This document shows, in pieces, positions 1 through 7,063 of a stretch of DNA of 24,635 nt. Position 1 is the first letter of the stretch. Each line of letters opens with the position of its first letter. The notes beneath the pieces are model-generated. The model was not told the DNA's origin and made no database searches. It was given only the letters and a program-made list of their open reading frames with translations. The translations under genes and the position numbers were made by a program. The DNA is from DATDMG01 sp036518955 (GTDB lineage: Bacteria > Actinomycetota > Actinomycetes > Actinomycetales > Kineosporiaceae): positions 1 through 24,635 of the forward strand of contig DATDMG010000435.1 of the NCBI GenBank assembly GCA_036518955.1, given 5' to 3'.

Positions 1-97
1 ACGACAACATCGCCAGCGCCCTACGCCACTACAGCAGGCACTCAGACCAAGCGATCGCGCTGCTGACCAGGCCATTCACGACTACGCAATGACCTTG
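1..97 (+). mobile_element. 3' end of an ISAs1-like insertion sequence (transposase C-terminus plus terminal repeat)
   Basis: Frame 3 from base 3 reads DNIASALRHYSRHSDQAIAL and then LLTRPFTTTQ before a TGA at 90-92. The 'NIA-ALRH' block near the C-terminus is typical of ISAs1-family (H-repeat type) DDE transposases. The bases after the stop (about 77-97) closely match those at 837-857, and read inwards they resemble an ISAs1 terminal inverted repeat (starting near CAGGGTCATTGCGAAGTC in the second copy). The element enters from outside the window, so only its last 30 codons are visible. Family assignment rests on remembered consensus, not a search. Confidence 0.55.
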
Positions 98-316
98 GGG
101 TGGTTGCGCAGCGCGTTCGCACTCGTTGGTCTTCTTCAGCGCCCCGTAGTCGTTCTTCTGCGCCCGGATGGTGTCCTCGGGGATCCCGCCGCGCCGTCGG
201 TGGTGGGCCTCGATGGCGGCGGCGACCCGGCCCAGGTCCGCCCCGGCCAGGAACCGCCACAAGGTCGGGGCGCTGGGCAGCGCGTTGGCCCCACGAAGCG
301 TCGCGGGTGCAGGCAT
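98..316 (-). pseudogene. Possible internally deleted transposase remnant (IS1380/IS4-like)
   Basis: Read on the - strand from an ATG at 316, the frame gives a block LPSAPTLWRFLAGADLGRV followed by HHRRRGGIPEDTIRAQKNDYG. The first block looks like the N-terminal 'SAPTLSRF' region of DDE transposases. The second resembles the C-terminal 'EDRIRxxKDxG' segment of IS1380-type enzymes. If so, the central DDE core has been deleted and about 70 residues are left of more than 400. The frame then runs into the inverted ISAs1 end at 77-97. The family is uncertain; an ISAs1 N-terminus is the alternative. Confidence 0.3.
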
Positions 317-339
317 GGCGCCACCACTGCCGCGTTTTA

Positions 340-600
340 GGGGACTGATCTGTTCTCTGGTGGCCCTTCCGTCCCCCGAGGTCTTGGGTAACGAGGCTGC
401 GGAGGTTCACGTTATTCACCCTTCCGGCCTTCCCCTTGCCTGTGACCTCCGGATGGATCGTCGGTCCTTGGGATTCCTCCCGGGCTTCACACCCCGCCGT
501 TACCAGCGACGTAGGCCAGGAGCGAGGACGAGCGTTGAGCACTCGCTCGGAGCCGACCGTCGAACATCCTCGACCCTCCTTTTGGGTTATCCTACTCACA
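340..600 (-). other. Possible group II intron domain I fragment
   Basis: No convincing gene lies here, although a - strand frame stays open. Read on the - strand the DNA looks like structured RNA rather than protein. It contains GTAACGGCGGGGTGTGAAGC, a GGGA-GGAA-TCCC hairpin, and GGGTGAATAACGTGAACC, which recall the 5' domain of bacterial group II introns. No reverse transcriptase, domain V or clean GUGYG 5' end is visible, so it would be a dead fragment inside the IS remnants. The assignment is recall-based and weak. Confidence 0.28.
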
Positions 601-808
601 ACCAGTGCGACCTCATGTCCGACTTCGATGGCCCACTGGCCCCGGACGTAGCCGGCAAGGTGCTCACCGGTGGCCTTGGGCAGTGGTCAGGCTGGTCATC
701 CCGAGGGCGGCGACGCAGTGCCGGACCTTGGCCTTCGTGATCTTCTTGGAGTTCTTGTCCCGCGCTGGTAGGCGGTCCGCACGGTGGTCCGCTCGATCAG
801 GAACACCT
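600..808 (-). pseudogene. Frameshifted ISAs1-like transposase fragment
   Basis: On the - strand three frames join in the order seen in ISAs1 transposases: VFLIERTTVRTAYQRGT, then KITKAKVRHCVAALGMTSL, then GEHLAGYVRGQWAIE. The last corresponds to the conserved 'HL..YVRGHWxIEN' block carrying the catalytic Glu. At least two frameshifts (near 755 and 668) and a TGA at about 664 interrupt it. After WAIE the similarity stops abruptly, so the C-terminus is missing. The gene is dead. Confidence 0.5.
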
Positions 809-857
809 GCGCGGTCGCGCTCCTCACCAGGCCATTCATGACTTCGCAATGACCCTG
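809..857 (+). mobile_element. Second ISAs1-like 3' end (last transposase codons plus terminal repeat)
   Basis: Codons from 811 read AVALLTRPFMTSQ and stop at 850-852, nearly identical to the end of the element at 60-92 (AIALLTRPFTTTQ). The following bases complete a near copy of the terminal sequence at 77-97, ending ...GCAATGACCCTG. Only about 47 bases of this copy remain, and they abut an oppositely oriented transposase fragment. This implies inversion or nested insertion followed by deletion. Confidence 0.5.
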
Positions 858-1209
858 ACCCCGGCGGATCCGACTCCTGCGAGACAAGGCAGCGAGATCG
901 ACATGCGGGGGTGGGTGGCTGCGGCTGGCGTTCGCCCAGTTCACCGCCCTTGGTGGCGCAGGGATCAGGTCCGACGCTGGCCAGATCCTCCTGTTCGGAA
1001 ATCGACGCTAAGGCCCGTTAAAGGTAGCTCTGGCAACACCTGGCCCATTGCGGCGAGACACCGTGCGTTGACCAACGACTGGTTCGAGGTTGACGTTGCC
1101 GGCGCCTAGAGTGGTGGGTCCTGCTTTCGCTGGGAAACCCGTTGCTGGGCGGGCGGCGACGCGGCCGCACGGTCCCGCATCGCTGCCGACTGGGCTTCTG
1201 GAGACGCCA
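858..1209. other. Intergenic region upstream of the regulator gene
   Basis: I see no supported gene here. The stretch from about 990 to 1110 is less GC-rich than its surroundings, as expected of a promoter region. The hexamer GTTGAC occurs at 1067-1072 and again at 1089-1094, a spacing of 22 bases (about two helical turns), which could be an operator. I could not find a well-spaced -35/-10 pair. An in-frame TTG at 1090 would extend the downstream protein by 40 residues, but that extension is low-complexity and lacks a ribosome binding site. Confidence 0.4.
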
Positions 1210-3273
1210 ATGCCTACCGGTGCTGCTGCCACCTCTTCCTTGAAAATTCACCTGGAGTCGCTCAGGCGGCGCTCCTTTGTCGGTCGGGCTGCCGAACTCA
1301 CCGAATTCGATCGGATGCTGACCGGAAACGCGCACCGGGTGCTCCTGGTGCACGGCCGCCGAGGGCTGGGCAAGACGGCCCTGCTGCAGGAGCTGGCCAG
1401 CCGGACCACCAAGTCCGGGGGCACCGTGCTCGGCCTGACCGCCCCGACGGTCACTGATCTCGAGGATGCCCTGCGCGACTGGCTGGGCACGCAGCGTGCC
1501 CACGACGCGGGGTCGGGGACCACCTCCCGGCCAGCCATGCCGAACCGCCACGCCGGGCCGGTGCTCATCGTCGACGACGCGGACACCGTGCAGGAGATGC
1601 TGCGCTCCGTGGTGCTGCCCCGATTGCCGGCCACCAGCCTCGTCGTCCTGGCGACGAGCGATCCGCCCTCCCCGGAGTGGGAGGCCGACCTCGGATGGCG
1701 GGAGCTCGTGCGGAGGATTTCCCTGCAACCTCTGGACGCCGAGGCCGGCCTGGCGTTGCTGGCCCAACTGGGGGTGCCCGCGGCTGACCGGTACGAGCTC
1801 TGGACTCTCGCCGGCGGCCATCCCCTCACCCTCGCCCTCCTCGCGCCACACTGGTCCGAACAGGCGCTCGTCGGCCTGATGCGCTCCCCCGACCTGGTGG
1901 ATCAGCTGCTCGACCGGCTGGTCAGACCTCCGGACCAGCGCTGCGGCGATGCGCTCTTCGTCTGCGCGCACGCCTCCTCGGTGGACGAGGACATTCTGCG
2001 TCACGTCCTGGCGACCCCCGACGTCTCCACTGCGTGGACGTGGTTGTGCTCCCTCGGGGTGGCGCACCAGGACCCTTTCGGCCTGCACGTCACTCCGGTG
2101 ATCGCCGAGCTCGCCGAACGGCGGATGTTCCAACGCGCCCCGCGCAGGGCCTGCGCCCTGAACCTGGCCATCCATGAGTACGCCCGGCGTCACCTGTCCA
2201 CCAACCCCATGGCGGGTGCCAGGTGCCTCGGACCGGTGCGCAACCTGTTCGCAGGGCACGCCGGCAGCCAGTTGACCCGGCTCTGGCGCTCCTCCGCCGT
2301 CGTGCACCTGTGGCCCCGCCGAGCGTCGGTGGGGGAGATCGACGACGTGGTGGACCTCTTCTCGAAGTGCGGGGAGCCGGACAACGCGGAGCGCGCCCGG
2401 TCGTGGCTCATGAGTCACCCGGTCGGACTGTGCGTGGCAGAGTCCGACGGCAGGATCGTCGCCGCAGCGATGAACGTCACGGTCACCCCGGAGAGCCACC
2501 ACCTCGGCGATCCCGTCCTCCGACGGATCCGGGACTTCCTCGACGGCTCCGGGCCGGCCCGCCCCTTCGAGACCGTCCAGGTGCTCCGCTTCGTCGCCGA
2601 CGTCGACGGCAACCGCGACAGCCCCGAGGCCATGTACGTCGCGGTGGCGGCGGCGGTCGTGGACTGGCTCGCCGAGCGGCCGTCCCTCGCCTTCGTCGCC
2701 GGTCCCTTCGACCGTCGCTGGCGACAGCTGCTCGCCGACCTGACGATGGAGCCGGTGGACACCGCCGACACCGCCGACCTGTTCGTGCTGGACTTTCGCC
2801 GGCTGCCCGCGGACGAGTGGTTCGAGTTCCTGTACGAGCGCGGCACGCGGGCCGCGCACGGCCTGCGAACGCCCCCGCGGAGACCGCTGCCGCTCAGCCA
2901 CGACCAGTTCTCCGGCGCGGTGCAGGAGGCACTGCGGAACCTGCACCAGCCGCACCGGCTCGCCGACAACCCGCTCATCAGCACCATGCTGGTGGGGAGC
3001 TCGCCCACGCCCGTCGAGACGCTCCGACACCAGATCGTGTCGGCCGCCCGCTCGATCGGGCAGGGCGACCGGGCGCGGCTGCTCGCCCAGATCCTCGAGC
3101 TGACCTACCTGCAGCCCGCCCGGTCTCAGAAGGCCGCCGCCCGCGCGCTCGACCTGCCCATCAGCACCTTCCGCCGCTACCTCCGCCAGGCGGTCGGCCA
3201 GGTCGCCGAGGTGCTGTGGGCGAACGAGATCGCTCCACCGCCGCGCAGAGCCTCCGGCCCGCCGGAACGCTGA
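1210..3273 (+). CDS. AAA/STAND-like ATPase regulator with GNAT-like middle region and C-terminal HTH
   Basis: The product is 687 residues. The ATG at 1210 is chosen because GGAG lies 6 bases upstream; an in-frame TTG at 1090 has no such site. Near the N-terminus, SFVGRAAEL (about 22-30) precedes a Walker A motif GRRGLGKT (49-56), with a Walker B-like VLIVDDAD near 118-125, the arrangement of AAA_16 ATPases. A middle segment (roughly 395-560) with ESDGRIVAAA and a block around LAFVAGPFDRRW resembles a GNAT acyltransferase fold, without a clear acetyl-CoA loop. The last 60 residues carry a helix-turn-helix (AAARALDLPISTFRRYL). The likely role is ATP-dependent transcriptional control. It converges on the aminotransferase gene with only 23 bases between stop codons and sits at the edge of the metabolic island, so it is a plausible but unproven regulator of it. 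Confidence 0.8.
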   Translation: MPTGAAATSSLKIHLESLRRRSFVGRAAELTEFDRMLTGNAHRVLLVHGRRGLGKTALLQELASRTTKSGGTVLGLTAPTVTDLEDALRDWLGTQRAHDAGSGTTSRPAMPNRHAGPVLIVDDADTVQEMLRSVVLPRLPATSLVVLATSDPPSPEWEADLGWRELVRRISLQPLDAEAGLALLAQLGVPAADRYELWTLAGGHPLTLALLAPHWSEQALVGLMRSPDLVDQLLDRLVRPPDQRCGDALFVCAHASSVDEDILRHVLATPDVSTAWTWLCSLGVAHQDPFGLHVTPVIAELAERRMFQRAPRRACALNLAIHEYARRHLSTNPMAGARCLGPVRNLFAGHAGSQLTRLWRSSAVVHLWPRRASVGEIDDVVDLFSKCGEPDNAERARSWLMSHPVGLCVAESDGRIVAAAMNVTVTPESHHLGDPVLRRIRDFLDGSGPARPFETVQVLRFVADVDGNRDSPEAMYVAVAAAVVDWLAERPSLAFVAGPFDRRWRQLLADLTMEPVDTADTADLFVLDFRRLPADEWFEFLYERGTRAAHGLRTPPRRPLPLSHDQFSGAVQEALRNLHQPHRLADNPLISTMLVGSSPTPVETLRHQIVSAARSIGQGDRARLLAQILELTYLQPARSQKAAARALDLPISTFRRYLRQAVGQVAEVLWANEIAPPPRRASGPPER

Positions 3274-3296
3274 CGGAGGCGGCGCGGCGCCCGTGC

Positions 3297-4661
3297 TCAG
3301 CGCACCCGGCCGTCGGCGTCCACCCGGGCCAGGACGCGCCGCATGCCCTCCGCCAGCTCGTCCGCGTCGTCAGCGGTCAAGATCAGCGGTGGATAGAGCA
3401 CCACGGCGTAGGGGTTGTTCCGCACGATGATCCCTTCCTGCTCCCGCAACGCGTCCGCCACCTCACCCGTGCCCTGCGGCAGCGGACGGCGCGCGGCCCG
3501 GTCCGAGGACAGCTCCACCGCCAGCATCAGCCCCAGTTGCCGCACCTGCCCGACCACCGGCAGATCCGCCACCTCCTCCAGCCTGGCCCGCAGGTGGCCG
3601 CCCACGGCGACGGCGTTGGCCAGCAGACCCTCCCGCTCGATGATGTCGAGGTTCGCCAGCGCGACGGCGCAGGCGGTCGGGTGCCCCGTGTAGGTGTACC
3701 CGAGGGGCAGGCCGCCGCCGTCCGTCAGCGCGGCTGCGACGTCTTCGGTCACCAGGACCGCACCGTGCGGGATGTAACCGGACGTCAACCCCTTCGCCGT
3801 GACCATGATGTCCGGGGTCACGCCGAAGTGCTCCGCGGCGAACCAGTGCCCCACCCGGCCGTAGCCGGTGATCACCTCGTCCAGGATCAGCAGGATCCCG
3901 TAGGACCGGAGCAGCTGCGCCACTCTCGGCCAGTAGTCCAGGGGCGGGATCACCGCGCCCATCACGCCCATCACCGGCTCCCCGATCATCGCCGCGATCC
4001 GCTCCGGACCGATCCGTTCGATCGTCTCGCGCAGTTCCGCCAGGCAGAACTCGGTGACGTCAGTCCCGGAGTAGAGCTCCTGCCGGTAGGGGTACGGCGG
4101 CGTCAGGAAGTGGACGTCGGGCATCGACGGCCCGAATCCCTCATGGAAGACGGGGAAACCCGACACGCCCCCGCTGCCGTACCCGATCCCGTGGTACCCG
4201 AACTTCCGCGAGAGGATCCAGGTCCGCTCGGAGTGGCCCCGGCGATGGTGGAAGAGCCGGGCCATCCGCAGGGCCACCTCGTTCCCCTCGGCACCCCCGC
4301 TGGTGAAGTACACCTTGCGCAACGGTTCCGGGCTGAGCGCGACGAGACGTGCCGCCAACTCGATGGCCTTGTCGTTGGAGATCGTGCCCCACGTGTGGAA
4401 GTACTCCAGGCGGGTCATCTGATCGGCGGCAGCGCGGGCCAGTTCCGCGCGCCCGTGCCCGACCTGCGACACGGCGAGGACCCCCGAGGCATCCAGGTAC
4501 TCCCGCCCGTTCGTGTCGGTGACCCGGCATCCGGAACCGGACACCAGCACCGTTCGATCGCGCCGCCCTCCCGGCAGGCTGGGATGGATCACGTTGGCCA
4601 GGTCCGCCGCGATCAGCGGGGACGACTGCTCGGCGACCTTCGCGGTGTCGATCGACGTCAC
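3297..4661 (-). CDS. Class III PLP-dependent aminotransferase (omega-transaminase type)
   Basis: The product is 454 residues. GTG at 4661 is preferred over the ATG at 4739: AGAAGGAG lies 5 bases upstream, and the extra 26 residues are not part of the fold. Fold-type I features are SGGAEGNE (121-128, phosphate binding), YHG (156-158, ring stacking), DEVITGYGR with Asp261 contacting the pyridine nitrogen, and TAKGLTSG with Lys290 as the Schiff-base lysine. Later YTYTGHPTACAVALANL matches the usual phosphate-binding Thr region. The family moves amino groups between amines or omega-amino acids and oxoacids or aldehydes. The donor and acceptor here cannot be read. It is the only metabolic gene of the island on the - strand, divergent from the operon starting at 5473 and so possibly supplying its amine step. 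Confidence 0.9.
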   Translation of the reverse strand: MTSIDTAKVAEQSSPLIAADLANVIHPSLPGGRRDRTVLVSGSGCRVTDTNGREYLDASGVLAVSQVGHGRAELARAAADQMTRLEYFHTWGTISNDKAIELAARLVALSPEPLRKVYFTSGGAEGNEVALRMARLFHHRRGHSERTWILSRKFGYHGIGYGSGGVSGFPVFHEGFGPSMPDVHFLTPPYPYRQELYSGTDVTEFCLAELRETIERIGPERIAAMIGEPVMGVMGAVIPPLDYWPRVAQLLRSYGILLILDEVITGYGRVGHWFAAEHFGVTPDIMVTAKGLTSGYIPHGAVLVTEDVAAALTDGGGLPLGYTYTGHPTACAVALANLDIIEREGLLANAVAVGGHLRARLEEVADLPVVGQVRQLGLMLAVELSSDRAARRPLPQGTGEVADALREQEGIIVRNNPYAVVLYPPLILTADDADELAEGMRRVLARVDADGRVR

Positions 4662-5239
4662 CAGGGCTCCTTCTCTTGTTTCCTGCACCACGTCAGCTGC
4701 CAGGTGTCGCGGGCTCCCGCCAGGTCGGCGGACGGGCATCGGCTACCGGGCCGCGCAGGAGACCGTTCCCGGCCTGCCGGAGCGGCCTGACCCCTGCCGT
4801 CCGCGGCTCGATATCCGCCAAACTCGGCCCTGCCCGCAGGACGAACAAGGTTCTGGCACGGATTGGATGCATAGTGGGCACGGGTTGGACGGAGTTCAGG
4901 TGACCCCGGCGGGACGTCTTTCGGAGCGGGCCCCTTATCACGACGACCGGCAGGTCCGGGACGTCGGCGCGGATCCGGCCCAGCGCCTCGATCGGGGCAT
5001 TGTCCCCTGGGGGAGCCAGAGGGCGCCCAGTCCGTGGCCAAACCGTGCCGATCCGTGCCCGATCCTGATCCGGGTCTTGTCGCGCGGAACCGCGTGTCTG
5101 CACAGTGGAGACGCCGCCGGCGCCACTGGGCAGTGCGGATCGCCGGATCGCCGGCTCGGCGCCGGCGTGCTTCGACGTGTGGGGGAATCGGTCGGCGAGC
5201 TTGGCTGGCCATGAGGCGAAAAGAATTCACAGCAAGTAC

Positions 5240-5279
5240 TTGGACACTATGGCGTTCACCTGAAATGTCTTGGCGTTCA
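5240..5279 (+). promoter_or_regulatory. Direct-repeat operator candidate over a weak promoter
   Basis: The nonamer TGGCGTTCA occurs at 5250-5258 and exactly again at 5271-5279, 21 bases apart, which puts both copies on one face of the helix. A weak promoter-like pair overlaps it: TTGGAC at 5240-5245 and AAATGT at 5263-5268 with a 17-base spacer. The arrangement suggests binding by an activator or repressor upstream of the flavoprotein operon. SARP-type regulators use repeats of similar spacing (11 or 22), but the motif is not a recognised SARP heptamer. Confidence 0.35.
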
Positions 5280-5332
5280 TCCCGGAGCTCGGAAGGTACT
5301 GGTACCTGGCCGAAGTGCGCTGCCATGGCGGC

Positions 5333-5360
5333 GATCCTCCTCCCTCGTGCGGGGAGGATC
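5333..5360 (+). promoter_or_regulatory. Leader hairpin upstream of the flavoprotein operon
   Basis: GATCCTCCTC (5333-5342) pairs with GGGGAGGATC (5351-5360), including one G-T pair, around an 8-base loop. The stem lies about 110 bases before the start codon and is not followed by a T-run, so it is not a standard intrinsic terminator. It could be a leader structure affecting mRNA stability or attenuation, or a DNA operator. Confidence 0.35.
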
Positions 5361-5472
5361 GTGCCGGGAGGTTTCCGTTAGTTCCGCACCCTCGAGCGGG
5401 TACTTGGCCGCAGTCCTGCCGTGAAGACTGCGCGATCCGCTGCCATCGGAGAGTTCAGGAGGAATGAGAGCA

Positions 5473-7056
5473 ATGGAGCAGGATGTCCTTGACTACCTCA
5501 TCATCGGAGCTGGTCCGGCCGGGTTGCAGCTGGGCTATCTGCTCGGGGTGAACCGACGAAGTTACCGGATCCTGGAGGCGGGGGATGGGCCGGGATACTT
5601 TTTTCGCACCTTTCCTCGACACCGCCAGCTAATTTCTATCAACAAGCGTTACACGGGGTCGACCGACCCGGAGCTGAATCTGCGGATGGACTGGAACTCG
5701 CTGCTCTCGGCTGACCCCGAAATGCTGTTCACTCGCTACAGCGAGCGCTACTTCCCGGCGGCGGACGAGATGGTTCGCTATCTCGAGCACTATGCCAAGA
5801 CGTTCGCTTTGAGCGTCACCTACTCTGCGCGCGTCGTCCGCGTCCGCAAGGTCGGCGAAGGCTTCATCGTGACTGATCAACGAGGCGTCGACTATAGTGC
5901 GCGTCGAGTGGTGGTGGCTACCGGAGTGAGTCTCGAGAATATTCCCGACATTCCTGGGGTGCAGCTGGCCGAGAACTACTCCACAGTCTCGGTGAACAAG
6001 CGGGACTTTATTGATCAGCGGGTCCTGATCCTGGGCAAGGGGAATTCGGCCTTCGAGACCGCCGATCATCTTGTCGAGACGGCCGCTGTGATCCACGTGG
6101 CTGGACCGAACTCCGTTCGGCTGGCCTGGAGCAGCCACTTCGTGGGGCATCTGCGCGCGGTCAACAACAACTTCCTCGACACCTATCAGCTCAAGTCGCA
6201 GAACGCGTTGCTCGATGGGCAGGTGCTCTCGATCGAGCGTGGCGGGTCGGGGGCTGGCTATCGGGTGCGGTTCAGTTTCGTGCGGGCCGACGAGAAGGTG
6301 ATGGAGTTGAACTATGACCGGATCATCTGCTGCACGGGCTTCCGATTCGACTCCTCGATCTTCGACGAGGAGTGCCTTCCGCAACCGGCCATCAACGGTC
6401 GCTTCGTGGCCCTCACCCCTGCGTACGAGTCTGTGAACGTTCCTGGCCTGTACTTCGCCGGGACGCTGATGCAGGAGCGCGACTTCAAGAAGTCCACGGG
6501 TGGATTCATCCACGGTTTCCGCTACGCCGTCCGGTCGCTGAGCCGGATCTTCGAGGAGCGCTACCACGACCGGCCGTGGCCGTCCGTGGTGCTGGACTCG
6601 TCGCCGTCCGCGATGGCCGAGGCGGTGATCGCCCGGGTGAATCGCTCGTCGGCCTTGTGGCAGCAGTTCGGCGTCCTGGGCGATCTGCTGGTCGCCGGGC
6701 CCGGGGAGCCGGCCCGGTACCACGAGGAGGTGCCCGTCGAGCACGCCCACGGCAGTCCGCTGACGCAGGGGCAGGACTATTTCGTGATCACGCTGGAGTA
6801 CGGACCCGACCACGACAAGGTCGACCCCTTCGATGTCACCGTGCGCCGTGTCGCCCAGAACTCGCTGGACGGAGTGCTGGACGCCGCCTACCTGCATCCA
6901 GTGGTCCGGCACTACCGGGCGGGGCAACTGTTGGGCGTCCACCACCTGGCGGAGAATCTCGCGAACCAGTGGGATGACCCTGACGTCCACCAGGTGCCGC
7001 TTGCGGACTTCCTGGCACGCGAGCTGGGTCTCGAATCCGCCAACGTCGGCCGGTGA
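5473..7056 (+). CDS. FAD/NAD(P)-dependent oxidoreductase (flavin monooxygenase / FOXRED2-like)
   Basis: The product is 527 residues. Two ATGs are possible: 5464 is one base after AGGAGG (5457-5462), too close, while 5473 is 10 bases after it, so 5473 is chosen. The N-terminus LDYLIIGAGPAGLQLG holds the FAD Rossmann motif GAGPAG (12-17). VVVATG (147-151) is the usual strand before the cofactor-domain crossover, and LILGKGNSAFETA (GKGNSA 188-193) is the NAD(P) Rossmann motif. IICCTGFRFD follows further on. The layout fits two-dinucleotide-domain flavin monooxygenases. A C-terminal extension of about 150 residues is unassigned. The first two thirds look less GC-rich than the last third, so the gene may be mosaic. 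It heads the operon. Whether it oxidises nitrogen, carbon or another centre is unknown. Confidence 0.82.
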   Translation: MEQDVLDYLIIGAGPAGLQLGYLLGVNRRSYRILEAGDGPGYFFRTFPRHRQLISINKRYTGSTDPELNLRMDWNSLLSADPEMLFTRYSERYFPAADEMVRYLEHYAKTFALSVTYSARVVRVRKVGEGFIVTDQRGVDYSARRVVVATGVSLENIPDIPGVQLAENYSTVSVNKRDFIDQRVLILGKGNSAFETADHLVETAAVIHVAGPNSVRLAWSSHFVGHLRAVNNNFLDTYQLKSQNALLDGQVLSIERGGSGAGYRVRFSFVRADEKVMELNYDRIICCTGFRFDSSIFDEECLPQPAINGRFVALTPAYESVNVPGLYFAGTLMQERDFKKSTGGFIHGFRYAVRSLSRIFEERYHDRPWPSVVLDSSPSAMAEAVIARVNRSSALWQQFGVLGDLLVAGPGEPARYHEEVPVEHAHGSPLTQGQDYFVITLEYGPDHDKVDPFDVTVRRVAQNSLDGVLDAAYLHPVVRHYRAGQLLGVHHLAENLANQWDDPDVHQVPLADFLARELGLESANVGR

Positions 7057-7063
7057 GACCGCG

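Larger units (their letters stand above)
4662..5472. other. Long divergent intergenic region without a supported gene
   Basis: About 800 bases separate the divergent aminotransferase and flavoprotein genes. Open frames exist on both strands but lack family signatures, ribosome binding sites and consistent codon bias. A - strand frame around 4960-5060 reads DNAPIEALGRIRADVPDLPV, possibly a decayed gene, but I cannot name it. The right third (about 5220-5472) is less GC-rich and holds a direct repeat, a small palindrome GGTAC-TG-GTACC (5295-5306) and a hairpin, so it is probably the regulatory region of the operon. Confidence 0.5.

Noticed and set aside
1018..3030. A 670-codon open frame on the - strand
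   Set aside because: It lies opposite the regulator gene, and its translation is rich in Arg/Gly/His/Val with no family signature. It is the antisense of a GC-rich gene.
2223..4790. An 855-codon + strand frame spanning the regulator end and the aminotransferase
   Set aside because: It is a low-complexity Arg/Pro-rich translation in the wrong frame and strand relative to two well-supported genes.
5034..5381. Open frames in the divergent intergenic region
   Set aside because: They are Arg/Trp/Ser-rich, lack ribosome binding sites and have no recognisable fold or codon bias.
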